Part shown: piece by piece, positions 42,408-49,706 of the stretch
Layout of the letters: every line of letters starts with the position of its first letter
How positions within the stretch are numbered: the first letter of the stretch is position 1
IMG/VR virus record: IMGVR_UViG_3300037246_001176
Location: 1 to 64,000 of that record
Source: a virus
Length of the DNA: 64,000 nt
Reading direction: 5' to 3' (one strand)
Program-made: the position numbers and the translations under genes
The notes under the pieces: generated by a model
Told to the model about the DNA's origin: nothing
What the model saw: the letters and a program-made list of their open reading frames with translations, nothing else
Database searches by the model: none

Positions 42408-43742
42408 TCATCCGAAGCTCCATGTGCTGCCGCCGCCGTAAGCCAGCGCCCCCGCCGCTATCGTGTCGGGGAGGTATGCATTCTTGCCGCTGCCGTACAC
42501 GTCATCCACGCTCGCATACCTGTGCTCGCCCTGCATGAACTTTATCACCGGCGATTCTATCTCCCCGCGCTCAATGCCCGATATGTAATTTGACAGCAAG
42601 TCCGACCTCGCTCGGCCTGCCATGATGACCGACGTCGCATCGCTCGCCATGTATCCGTCCACCACGTCGCCAAGCCCGGTTCCGTCGTGCGCTGCGTCTC
42701 CGCTGTACCGGGCCACTCGTTCGTCAAACTTGCTCACCATCTGCGGCCACGGCCTCCGGCCCATCCGCTCAAATGCCACCAGGCGCATCGGCTTCACGTC
42801 TTTCCTGAGCGTGACAATAATTGTCCAGTCAACCTTCTTCGCCCAGTCCGCGCCGGTCGAATATCGCGCCCCCTCTTGCGGCGGCTCTATCTCTATGTAC
42901 TCTCCGTTACGCCCTTCATACACCCCTAGTTGCGGCTTGAACATCGCCTCAACTGCTTCTGGCAGTATAGCCCGGCTTTCTGGCGAAGGTTCTTGCAGAT
43001 CGAATTCTGTATTCCACATCGCCGCCGTAACTTCATTTCGCTTTCGCGCTATCTCTGACACCGGGAGCCAACCGTGCGGCTCAACGGTTTCGCGCCAGCA
43101 CCATTCAGAAACTTTCCAGCCCTTCTCCGTCGCCCGCCGCAGCACCTCCGTCATCGTCCCGTCGGCGTATTGATGAGTACTCGAGAGTACGGTCTGCGCA
43201 GGAACATCTCCTGTGCTCATCGTCTGGCCTAATGCCGCGTCCAGTATCTTTATGTCTAGCTCATCGATTTCGTCAAGTCGTAAACGGGGAACATGCGGCC
43301 CTCTGACGGATGTCTGCGAAGCCAAGAGCGCCTGTATCTTGTTGCCCCATACCAGCCGTGTCTCCCGCTTCAGCGGATCGGACGCGAGCAGCTGCCTCGG
43401 TGCGCTGTCGTGCTCCCAAAAGTCCTCCATGTACCCGTGCACCCGCCGCGCCTGCTCGCCGGAACCGCCCAAGACGTTCACGTCAGTCTTGAGCGTTATC
43501 GCCTCCGTCAGTCCCAGGAGCGCCAGCAGCAGACTTTTTCCCCCGAAGGCTCGACTCGCCTTCCACACCGCCACCGGCGAGCGAGCGAAGTACGCGTCTG
43601 CGAAAGCCTGCCAGGGCGTGGCGTGGTTGGTACATATCTGCGTGTCGGGTATGCTGACGCCAAAGGCCAGGTTTATGAATGTTTTAAGGTTCTGCTCTGT
43701 CGTTATCGGTAGCTGAAACTGGTGCTTTGTCGCTGTCGTCAT
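42408..43742 (-). CDS. Terminase large subunit
   Basis: 444 residues. Walker A-type SRAFGGKSLL (K69), Walker B LRLDEID (D156, E157), coupling motif VLSSTH, and the RNase H-like nuclease with TGADWAKKVDWT (D298) and later HDGTGLGDVVDGY. The ATPase packages DNA into the head and the nuclease cuts concatemers. Start ATG 43742 lies inside the 3' end of the small-subunit gene (59-base overlap). Confidence 0.92.
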   Translation of the reverse strand: MTTATKHQFQLPITTEQNLKTFINLAFGVSIPDTQICTNHATPWQAFADAYFARSPVAVWKASRAFGGKSLLLALLGLTEAITLKTDVNVLGGSGEQARRVHGYMEDFWEHDSAPRQLLASDPLKRETRLVWGNKIQALLASQTSVRGPHVPRLRLDEIDELDIKILDAALGQTMSTGDVPAQTVLSSTHQYADGTMTEVLRRATEKGWKVSEWCWRETVEPHGWLPVSEIARKRNEVTAAMWNTEFDLQEPSPESRAILPEAVEAMFKPQLGVYEGRNGEYIEIEPPQEGARYSTGADWAKKVDWTIIVTLRKDVKPMRLVAFERMGRRPWPQMVSKFDERVARYSGDAAHDGTGLGDVVDGYMASDATSVIMAGRARSDLLSNYISGIERGEIESPVIKFMQGEHRYASVDDVYGSGKNAYLPDTIAAGALAYGGGSTWSFG

Positions 43743-44307
43743 GGACTATTATCTCTATAATGTCATAACCGTGCATCGTCCCGCTGACTTCAACCGCCTT
43801 GCGCTCCGTCTCCAGCGCCGCTGCCAGCCGCGAAAGCTCTGTCGCCGCCTTGCCAAACTGGGGGATGTCGCCCTGCCTCCAGCGGACGGGCTTGACCACC
43901 GTCACCGCGCCGTCCTCGTCTCTCGTCATCTCGGCCAGCGGAAAGCGCAGCATCTCCTCTATGCGCCGCTTCAGCTTGTCCGCCATGCCCCATTCCCACT
44001 CGCGCTGCTCCTCGCGCCGGGAGCGCCACAGCGCCTCGCGCTCCAGCCGCTGCATGTCCTGCCAAGCGGCGAGGCGGTCTTGCCAATGGTACTTGACAGA
44101 CCACGTCTTCAGCGTCGGCAGGCGGCGCGACGGAGGCTGCTCCTGTGACGCTCTTGACACATTGCAGTAACGTTTCCAGAGCAGCGGCAGCGACCTGCCA
44201 GGCCCCATGCCGATGTAGTCCTGCAAGGCGGCGCTGGCCCTCGCCGTCTCGCCGGGGCAGCGGGCGAGAGGAGCTTCTGGATTCCAGAGAAAGTCGGTGT
44301 TAGTCAT
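43684..44307 (-). CDS. Terminase small subunit-like protein
   Basis: 207 residues immediately upstream of the large subunit. LPTLKTWSVKYHWQDRLAAW is a helix-turn-helix typical of small terminases ('W..kY.W.eRa.aw'), followed by a long charged helix and ATELSRLAAALETERKAVE. Recognises packaging sites on DNA. Confidence 0.75.
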   Translation of the reverse strand: MTNTDFLWNPEAPLARCPGETARASAALQDYIGMGPGRSLPLLWKRYCNVSRASQEQPPSRRLPTLKTWSVKYHWQDRLAAWQDMQRLEREALWRSRREEQREWEWGMADKLKRRIEEMLRFPLAEMTRDEDGAVTVVKPVRWRQGDIPQFGKAATELSRLAAALETERKAVEVSGTMHGYDIIEIIVHDDSDKAPVSATDNDRAEP

Positions 44308-44316
44308 GTATCAATC

Positions 44317-44919
44317 TCAACCCCTCAACCATCTATGACCGCATTTAGGACATTCATTCCACCTCTTTCCATCAGACTCACCTTCACCTTGCTCTGAGGA
44401 ACTTTTTGGTGTAATGCTCAACAGCGCGTCTAGGTCGTCCCCGTCCACCCCAACCGGCAGCTCCTCTACCCGCGCCAGGTCTTGCAGCAGGGCCACGTAC
44501 CGCTCCTCGTCCCACAGCCTGGCGTAGTCGTGTGTGGTGAAGTCCCTGCCGCCCGCCATAACGAGCAAATTGCAGTCAAGTGCATAGCTCTCCGCTGCCG
44601 CCTGGCTGGGCGCATCTACTCCGAACTGAATGGGCACATACCACATGCCGTCTTTGTCATCTAACATGATCCCGATGGGAGGTTTTTGCTCCTGGTCGTA
44701 CATCCATCTCAGGGTTTCTACTCTCCCGTTGCCGTCCACGATAGCTCCACCTTCTTGGAGATTAGTATCAAAAGCCGGAGCATCTCTGAATCCGTGTTTT
44801 TTGAACGATTCAGCCAAGTCTGAAATCGCGTGAAGTTTCGGATTCTTTTTCCAAAGAAGCTCAATAGCTTCGTTCAAGCGGACATATTCAATTCTCAAAA
44901 CCTTTTCGTCATTTGACAT
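44317..44919 (-). CDS. ParB-like protein with C-terminal zinc ribbon
   Basis: 200 residues. HAISDLAESFKKHGFRDAPAF, GGAIVDGNGRVETLRWMYDQ (ParB/Srx GxxR-type nucleotide motif) and the following helical region match phage ParB-like proteins often found beside terminases. ECPKCGHRW is a half zinc ribbon. First gene of the packaging operon; no SD. The start codon lies inside the -35 region of the plus-strand HNH promoter. Confidence 0.7.
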   Translation of the reverse strand: MSNDEKVLRIEYVRLNEAIELLWKKNPKLHAISDLAESFKKHGFRDAPAFDTNLQEGGAIVDGNGRVETLRWMYDQEQKPPIGIMLDDKDGMWYVPIQFGVDAPSQAAAESYALDCNLLVMAGGRDFTTHDYARLWDEERYVALLQDLARVEELPVGVDGDDLDALLSITPKSSSEQGEGESDGKRWNECPKCGHRWLRG

Positions 44920-44941
44920 TTTCTATAAAATCTTTTATAAT
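44913..44941 (+). promoter_or_regulatory. Perfect sigma-70 promoter for the HNH gene, with palindrome
   Basis: TTGACA at 44913-44918, 17 bp, TATAAT at 44936-44941. The spacer and -10 overlap a perfect palindrome, TATAAAA-TC-TTTTATA (44924-44939), which could be an operator. The -35 covers the start codon of the divergent ParB-like gene. Confidence 0.8.
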
Positions 44942-44947
44942 ATGCTC

Positions 44948-45026
44948 GTTCAGGTAACAGTAGCCCATCAAGCGGATTTTGTTTTATCATCATGCCCTCT
45001 AAGGCTCAAATGGGTGTTACCTGAAC
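44948..45026 (+). promoter_or_regulatory. Structured leader of the HNH transcript
   Basis: GTTCAGGTAACA (44948-44959) pairs perfectly with TGTTACCTGAAC (45015-45026); an inner CCCAT / ATGGG stem stacks on it with a 4-nt bulge. The 5' arm begins at the predicted transcription start. The 40-nt interior is AT-rich. Not a terminator (no U-run); a regulatory RNA fold or a protein-binding inverted repeat. Confidence 0.6.
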
Positions 45027-45070
45027 AATAACGCCGCTGGCCTGCGAGGGCTTCTTTGTTGAGGTAATCT

Positions 45071-45871
45071 ATGCTCAGACATTGCGAAATTTGCAAAGAA
45101 CCATTTGAAACTATCACGGGCAAGCAGCGATATTGCAAAGATTGCAAATACGAACGCACTCATTGTCATATCTGCGGGCAATATGTCGCGCCCAAGAAAG
45201 AACGCAAGAAAAGGTTGTGTCTTGCTTGTTATCGCGAACAGGTAAAAGTAGAATACAAATGCATTGATTGCGGTAAGCTTGTAGCCTATGATACTATTTC
45301 CAGATGCCGCAATTGTGATACTGCCTATCGCCGCACTCATTACCGACCATGCCCGCAAGAAACCAGAGAAAAAATACGCCAACGCAACTTTGAGAGGTAT
45401 CAAGATCCAGAATATAAAGCCAGGTGGCTTAAGAGTATCCAAGAGAGAAGCCGACGGCCAAGCTGGAAACTTAAACAGCAGATAGGCGCTCAATTTCGGA
45501 GCAAGAACCCGATTTATTTGTCTAATCTGCGTGCAGCTATCCAGAAAACGACTAGTACGCCAGAATGGTATGAAATCATGAAAGACAATCCCTGCTGGCA
45601 ACGCGGCAAAAACCATCCCTGTTGGAAAGGCGGAGAACATAGACCAAATCAACGAGCACGCCGTTGGAAAGAGTATCGCGAATGGCGAAATGCGGTTTTT
45701 GAACGCGACGATTATGTTTGCCAACATTGCAAGCAGCGAGGCGGCCAGTTCCAAGCTCACCATAAAAAATCTTGGGCAGATCATCCCGAATTGAGATTTG
45801 AGGTCAGCAACGGCATTACTGTTTGCGTCAAATGTCATCGGAAAATTCACGGTCACTATATTCCTGCCTAA
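45071..45871 (+). CDS. HNH homing-type endonuclease with zinc ribbons
   Basis: 266 residues, the only plus-strand gene. Residues 1-95 hold several CxxC knuckles (CEICKEPF, CKDCK, CHICG, CLACY, CIDCG, CRNC). NPCWQRGKNHPCWKGG is a NUMOD3-like DNA-binding motif. The HNH domain reads RDDYVCQHC, QAHHKKSW and NGITVCVKCHRKIHG. SD GAGGT, 6 nt. By eye more AT-rich than flanking phage genes and oriented against them, as expected of a mobile free-standing endonuclease inserted between the late promoters and the terminase operon. Confidence 0.88.
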   Translation: MLRHCEICKEPFETITGKQRYCKDCKYERTHCHICGQYVAPKKERKKRLCLACYREQVKVEYKCIDCGKLVAYDTISRCRNCDTAYRRTHYRPCPQETREKIRQRNFERYQDPEYKARWLKSIQERSRRPSWKLKQQIGAQFRSKNPIYLSNLRAAIQKTTSTPEWYEIMKDNPCWQRGKNHPCWKGGEHRPNQRARRWKEYREWRNAVFERDDYVCQHCKQRGGQFQAHHKKSWADHPELRFEVSNGITVCVKCHRKIHGHYIPA

Positions 45872-45909
45872 ATGGTAAACCTTAAAACGTCGCCCTGCGT
45901 CATGCTACC

Positions 45910-45937
45910 ATTATACCACAAAGGCACAGGTTGTCAA
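45910..45937 (-). promoter_or_regulatory. Sigma-70 promoter, minus strand, towards the late genes
   Basis: TTGACA at 45937-45932, 16 bp, TATAAT at 45915-45910. It resembles the plus-strand promoter at 10926 (AACCTG at the spacer start, TGTGGTATAAT at the end). It would drive the packaging operon, reading antisense through the HNH gene. The stop codon of the preceding small ORF lies inside TTGACA. Confidence 0.7.
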
Positions 45938-45951
45938 GACCTGCGCCTTTG
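45919..45951. repeat. Inverted repeat across the -35 region
   Basis: CAAAGGC-A-CAGGT and ACCTG-C-GCCTTTG, 12 pairs around one mismatch with a 7-nt loop. It follows the HNH gene by 47 bp and spans the minus-strand promoter. Could terminate the HNH transcript weakly (only TT follows) or act as an operator. Confidence 0.55.
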
Positions 45952-46074
45952 TTCATACCTGGGCCTGCTTCTGATGGTTAATCTAGTATCGCCATAATGC
46001 TGATAGGGAGACGGGCCGTTTTCGCTTCCGCGCCCGCTTTGCAGGCCATCCTGTTTAAATATTTTGATATCCAT
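45934..46074 (-). CDS. Possible leaderless small basic protein
   Basis: 46 codons, MDIKIFKQDGLQSGRG... ending in an Arg-rich tail (RSRPRYEQRRRS). The ATG begins 5 nt after the -10 of the 46.1-kb promoter, so the mRNA would be leaderless. Stop is embedded in the next promoter. May be chance. Confidence 0.35.
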   Translation of the reverse strand: MDIKIFKQDGLQSGRGSENGPSPYQHYGDTRLTIRSRPRYEQRRRS

Positions 46075-46078
46075 CTAA

Positions 46079-46107
46079 ATTATACCACGGTTCGCGCCTC
46101 CTGTCAA
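46079..46107 (-). promoter_or_regulatory. Perfect sigma-70 promoter, minus strand
   Basis: TTGACA at 46107-46102, 17 bp, TATAAT at 46084-46079. The TGA stop of the upstream membrane peptide lies within TTGACA. Drives leftward transcription toward the late region, in tandem with 45910-45937. Confidence 0.8.
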
Positions 46108-46226
46108 GCCCTGGGCTGGCGCGGCGGCTCGCTGCCCGCCACGACGCAGAGCGAGTAGATGAGAATCGCCAAGAGGCAAACCGTAATGAACGCTGTGCAA
46201 CAAAACGCGACCAGCACCGTGCTCAT
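46104..46226 (-). CDS. 40-residue membrane peptide
   Basis: ATG 46226 with GGAGGG upstream. LVAFCCTAFITVCLLAILIYSLCVV is a single membrane helix; the tail is short and polar. Follows another one-helix peptide by 3 bp. Function unknown. Confidence 0.55.
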   Translation of the reverse strand: MSTVLVAFCCTAFITVCLLAILIYSLCVVAGSEPPRQPRA

Positions 46227-46229
46227 ATC

Positions 46230-46334
46230 TCAATCGCCCTCCGCGCAGGGTAGATTCCACCAGATAAACAAGACCGCCGCAACCAAAATGATCACGACGA
46301 AAAGCAAGCATCCTGCCACGAACCATGCGTTCAT
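46230..46334 (-). CDS. 34-residue membrane peptide
   Basis: ATG 46334, SD AAGGAG 10 nt away. AGCLLFVVIILVAAVLFIWW is one membrane helix. Pairs with the next 40-residue peptide; possible lysis or superinfection-related peptides, not provable here. Confidence 0.55.
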   Translation of the reverse strand: MNAWFVAGCLLFVVIILVAAVLFIWWNLPCAEGD

Positions 46335-46338
46335 TCTA

Positions 46339-46653
46339 TTATTGCTCCTTCATCATGCTACGAATGACTTCAACTGGCACTCTCAATCCACAGTTGCGGC
46401 AAACTTTGTGCCGGTGGGTGCGCCGAATTGGTGCGAATTCTGGATTGTCGCAACAGACGCGGAACTTGCTATCATTGGGGCAACCCCGATTGTCCCTCGT
46501 GAGACAGCGCCCATCCCGCACCCACTCGCCTTGCGAATTGGTATGCCCACAATCGTGCTCGTTGAAACATGACCGCCAGACACAAAGACGGTCAAGCACT
46601 GCAGTGGGGCCGCAATACAAAGATTGACCGAAACGATCTTTACCGACCTTCAT
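46339..46653 (-). CDS. Cysteine-rich unknown protein
   Basis: 104 residues with ten Cys; the C-terminal THRHKVCRNCGLRVPVEVIR looks like half a zinc ribbon. ATGA overlap with the gene upstream. No family recognised. Confidence 0.5.
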   Translation of the reverse strand: MKVGKDRFGQSLYCGPTAVLDRLCVWRSCFNEHDCGHTNSQGEWVRDGRCLTRDNRGCPNDSKFRVCCDNPEFAPIRRTHRHKVCRNCGLRVPVEVIRSMMKEQ

Positions 46654-46841
46654 CCCGCCGCCTCCATCTCCGCCTGCCCGAACACCTCTGCCATGCCGTC
46701 GTCAAAGACGATGACCCAAGCCCCGCCGGGACAGCCCGGCTTCTTAGGATGCAGCAGCTGCCCCTCAATCCTGCGCCCGCCGACCGTGACAGCGACTTTC
46801 TGCCCCGGCCTCGGTTTCAGTCCTTCCTGATCGCTTCCCAT
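46650..46841 (-). CDS. Small SH3-like unknown protein
   Basis: 63 residues; PGQKVAVTVGGRRIEGQLLH and AWVIVFDDGMAEVF suggest a small beta barrel. Overlaps the regulator gene by 25 bases. Function unknown. Confidence 0.45.
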   Translation of the reverse strand: MGSDQEGLKPRPGQKVAVTVGGRRIEGQLLHPKKPGCPGGAWVIVFDDGMAEVFGQAEMEAAG

Positions 46842-47236
46842 ACATGCCTCCTCTCTTCATGCGTGCAATCAACCAACCCGTCCGCCCCCAGCCGCTTCAG
46901 CTGCTCGCGCACTCCCCTTGCCGTCATCCCCACCAGCCGCGCCAGGTCGGGAGTGGCCGTCGGCCCGTTGCCCCTGAGGACGGCCAGCGTCTTCAGCCTG
47001 CGCCGCTTGCCCTCCGCAGCGCGATCTCTTGCTGCCGGGGACGCGCCGGCAGTCCTGACGTCGCGTTTATAGACCTCGCGCAAGAAGCTCTTGAATCTCG
47101 GCGCGCATCCGGCGCAGAACCTGCTCTTTCTGGACATCGGCCCCCCGCACAGGGGGCAGGTCTTGCCGCCGCGCATGGCTTCCGTCCGGCTCGCATTGGG
47201 CGTAGCGTTCATGCGGCCTCGGAGTGGTCGTCTCAT
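46817..47236 (-). CDS. Zinc-finger winged-helix regulator
   Basis: 139 residues from ATG 47236 (ATG 47212 also possible). TCPLCGGPMSRKSRFCAGC is a CxxC...CxxC finger. The C-terminal LKTLAVLRGNGPTATPDLA, TARGVREQLKRLGADGLVDC is a winged helix of the MarR/ArsR type. Likely a phage transcription regulator; targets may be the nearby promoters at 45.9-46.1 kb (inference). Confidence 0.6.
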   Translation of the reverse strand: MRRPLRGRMNATPNASRTEAMRGGKTCPLCGGPMSRKSRFCAGCAPRFKSFLREVYKRDVRTAGASPAARDRAAEGKRRRLKTLAVLRGNGPTATPDLARLVGMTARGVREQLKRLGADGLVDCTHEERRHVWEAIRKD

Positions 47237-47237
47237 T

Positions 47238-47705
47238 CTACAACCTGCCCAAAATATAATCAGGTCGCCGCTGCCCAGGTTGCGGGCAGATGGCCAGAAT
47301 ATGCCAGCCATCGTCTAAATCGTCTTGCAATGCCACCGTGCAATAGTCGGTGCACACCTCAATCTTTTTGATGTGCGCAACGAACCATTCAGGCATGGCG
47401 GCTCTCGTCATGCCGTCACTCTCATAGGTCGGCTTTGCTGGCAATCCTGATCGTGGTGATGCGATCGCTTGCCGCTCAAGCCGTTGCTCTATTCGTAAAA
47501 GCGTGTTGACTATTTCAAGTCCCTGCGTGGTAGAGACTTCCTCCCCAACTCGGCAAGACACGTCAGGAAACATCCGCTTGAAAGTCACGGGGTTGTCATC
47601 AACAGACAGGCTGTATTTTGGCGATACGAACCCGTTGCTATCTATGGAAGTTTCACAGTCAATACCATAATGCTGGCACAGCTTCTGCCAGACTTCAGGA
47701 GCCAC
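47238..47705 (-). CDS. Unknown protein
   Basis: 155 residues from GTG 47705. C-terminal VCTDYCTVALQDDLDDGWHI is beta-like. No family recognised; start uncertain because no SD is clear. Confidence 0.5.
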   Translation of the reverse strand: MAPEVWQKLCQHYGIDCETSIDSNGFVSPKYSLSVDDNPVTFKRMFPDVSCRVGEEVSTTQGLEIVNTLLRIEQRLERQAIASPRSGLPAKPTYESDGMTRAAMPEWFVAHIKKIEVCTDYCTVALQDDLDDGWHILAICPQPGQRRPDYILGRL

Positions 47706-47747
47706 CTTGCTATTCCAATCCAGCTGATTCGATATATGTCGCTCACC

Positions 47748-47993
47748 TTATCCTCTTTTCGTTTTTGGGTCATCCCACGGATCGTCATCGTCGCCCCAAA
47801 CGTTCGCCTTCAGGTCTACCAGGCCGCCGTCCGCCACGCGCCGCATCTGTCCCTCCCTATCAAGGGAGAACTCAACAGAGTACACCTCGTTCGGACCGTT
47901 GTGCATCATGACGACGCCGCAGCCGATGCCGTACCTGAGCAATGCCTTGAACTGGCCCTTAGTGACCTTGATTCGCCTGTCGTGAAAGCCCAT
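47748..47993 (-). CDS. Unknown small protein
   Basis: 81 residues from ATG 47993 (GAGAGG SD). KVTKGQFKALLRYGIGCGVV, then an acidic end DDDDPWDDPKTKRG. No family recognised. Confidence 0.5.
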   Translation of the reverse strand: MGFHDRRIKVTKGQFKALLRYGIGCGVVMMHNGPNEVYSVEFSLDREGQMRRVADGGLVDLKANVWGDDDDPWDDPKTKRG

Positions 47994-47995
47994 CA

Positions 47996-48442
47996 CTAGT
48001 ATCCCTCTCCTGGCTCGCTCTTGATAGCTGGCCAGTTGGCGAATGATTCAGAAATAGGGTATTCAAATATCTCTGCCCGTTCTTCTAATTCAGCGTGGAG
48101 ATCTGCGATGATCTGGGTCATTTTCGCCTGATGTTCAAACACCTCTGCCCGTTTTTCTAATTCGGCAGCATCGCAACTGTATTCGTTGACCGCCATCATG
48201 GCTTCACAGTGTTCACCTTCCAAATCTATCTGAACACAAATAGCACGAACAATCCTGATTATCACTTGCAAATAGCCTAGCATTGATGTGCCTTGATATA
48301 TCTTCCAGTTGCGCCAGCCACGGATGGTGGCTGTGAACCGACGCTCTGTATCATCATCGCTCACGCTCTCTGAGATAAGTGCTCCTGCAACCCACCTGTG
48401 GCGGCCTATCACTCTCCATCTTTTCCTATGCCCTGTCATCAT
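47996..48442 (-). CDS. Unknown protein with repeated LE(K/E)RAE(V/I)FE block
   Basis: 148 residues from ATG 48442 (GGAGG SD). Two related helices, LEKRAEVFEHQ and LEERAEIFEYP. The end FANWPAIKSEPGEGY matches the end of the broken gene at 48729-48926 (FSNWPDVKGKPGEGYW), showing the two shared a 3' segment. Confidence 0.5.
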   Translation of the reverse strand: MMTGHRKRWRVIGRHRWVAGALISESVSDDDTERRFTATIRGWRNWKIYQGTSMLGYLQVIIRIVRAICVQIDLEGEHCEAMMAVNEYSCDAAELEKRAEVFEHQAKMTQIIADLHAELEERAEIFEYPISESFANWPAIKSEPGEGY

Positions 48443-48489
48443 TTGTCCTCCACGCTGTAAAGTCGGTCGCGTTTTCATCCGCTTGTGCT

Positions 48490-48699
48490 CTAGGCTTTGA
48501 AAGGCCGAAGCACAGGTTTCCATTCGCGCAAGTCCACCAACGGCCTGCCCATCATCCTGATTCTTTCCAAGTCGCCAGGGTGACAGATGACGCATTCTGG
48601 CGTGAACTCGGTCTCCATGATGTGATATGCATTGCTGCGCTCAATGTTCTCTTGCGTGACGTAATACAGGATCTCGCACGTTTCCGCCAAGTCCTGCAC
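48490..48699 (-). CDS. Unknown small protein, start uncertain
   Basis: 69 residues from GTG 48699. CEILYYVTQENIERSNAYHI and ECVICHPGD. The frame continues upstream as RLNWKQL to a TAA two codons after an SD-led ATG, similar to the damaged start of the DUF5662 gene. Confidence 0.45.
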   Translation of the reverse strand: MQDLAETCEILYYVTQENIERSNAYHIMETEFTPECVICHPGDLERIRMMGRPLVDLREWKPVLRPFKA

Positions 48700-48728
48700 C
48701 AGTTGCTTCCAATTGAGACGTTATGTCA

Positions 48729-48926
48729 TCACCAGTACCCTTCCCCTGGCTTGCCCTTCACATCGGGCCAGTTTGAAAATAACTCTCGGAGCCTGTCCAG
48801 TTCGTCCAAATCGTCATAGTCGGTGGCGTCACGGTAAACCTGGTGTTTCCAACGGCCTCCCTGCTGACCAGCCTCTAGCGCATCCTCTAGCCGCCGGAAC
48901 AGTCGGAGACCACGACAGCGCGCTCC
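48729..48926 (-). pseudogene. 3' fragment of a frameshifted gene
   Basis: 66 codons with clear coding character (DALEAGQQGGRWKHQVYRD, later LFSNWPDVKGKPGEGYW) but no ATG, GTG or SD at its head. It is in the -1 frame of the 48887-49051 gene. An indel there, or frameshifting, would join them. No good slippery heptamer was seen. Confidence 0.5.
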
Positions 48927-49051
48927 TCAAGTTCGCCAACCTTCAGCGCAAGCTCGCACCTGGCGGCTTGCAGGAGTTCCTGATAACTCCGAGGTCGCGT
49001 GGTGCAATTTACAACATCTTTGTACTCTGCGTAACTCAGCACGTCTTTCAT
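48887..49051 (-). CDS. Unknown small protein, probably 5' part of a frameshifted gene
   Basis: 54 residues from ATG 49051 (TGATG overlap). MKDVLSYAEYKDVVNC, then ELALKVGELEERAVVV. Its LEERA block parallels the neighbour at 47996-48442. Likely continues in the -1 frame as the 48729-48926 fragment. Confidence 0.45.
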   Translation of the reverse strand: MKDVLSYAEYKDVVNCTTRPRSYQELLQAARCELALKVGELEERAVVVSDCSGG

Positions 49052-49425
49052 CAGTCCAGATCCTTTCCGCACATCTCACAACCTACCTTCTCCACCGTGT
49101 GCCAGGTTGATGCCCGCCACCTAGACGCTGACGGCAGCTCGTCGAATTCGGAGCAGTGGTGCTCATAGCAAAGATCGCGGTAGAGGAAGCCGTGTCTTTC
49201 AAGCACGGTTTCTACCGGCCTGTGAAAGTGCCTCTTGAACAAAGTCTCCACCGCTGCTACGGTCTCCGCCTCCAGCGGCAGCCGCTCAGCCGCCCTCTCC
49301 GCCAGGGCCTCCGGGCTGCTGGCGAGGTACTCCTGCCAGGAGCGGGCGGCGTGGCGACGGTAGTAGGCATCTAGGGACTCTTCGGCCTCGTCGTGCAGTA
49401 ACTGTCGCCTGTCAACTCCATCCAT
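49051..49425 (-). CDS. Unknown helical protein
   Basis: 124 residues. Alpha-helical, Arg/Glu-rich (AYYRRHAARSWQEYLASSPE); ends VGCEMCGKDLD with a CxxC. No family recognised. Confidence 0.45.
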   Translation of the reverse strand: MDGVDRRQLLHDEAEESLDAYYRRHAARSWQEYLASSPEALAERAAERLPLEAETVAAVETLFKRHFHRPVETVLERHGFLYRDLCYEHHCSEFDELPSASRWRASTWHTVEKVGCEMCGKDLD

Positions 49426-49706
49426 TATCCCTCACTCCCTTCCCGCATCAGCCGTGTCCCAGCGGCCCCTGCGACGACGATGACGTCCGCCCCGTTGCCC
49501 GTCAGCTCGCCATCCGTCAACTCTGTAATGCTCTCTAAATCTCGCCAGTCGTCCGCCAATGTCACGATGCCTTTCCATCTTGGCAATGCAGAGAGGCGAC
49601 TGAGAGCGTCATGTGCCAACGCTTCCGCGCCACTCTCGTCTGGAGCTTCCACATGGAGCGTGACCTGGATATTGATCAAGACTTCCCATTTCTTTCCGTT
49701 GCTCAT
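49425..49706 (-). CDS. Chimeric small protein with RuvC-tail copy
   Basis: 93 residues. The N-terminal half (WEVLINIQVTLHVEAPDESG) is a beta-alpha unit. The C-terminal ADVIVVAGAAGTRLMREG matches the end of the adjacent RuvC-like protein, ADAIVVAAAAGSRLIQEG. It looks like a product of recombination at the RuvC gene's 3' end. Confidence 0.5.
   Translation of the reverse strand: MSNGKKWEVLINIQVTLHVEAPDESGAEALAHDALSRLSALPRWKGIVTLADDWRDLESITELTDGELTGNGADVIVVAGAAGTRLMREGSEG

Noticed and set aside
46075-46326. 83-codon minus frame
   Set aside because: It overlaps two small membrane-protein frames with proper SDs and reads like a shadow of them.
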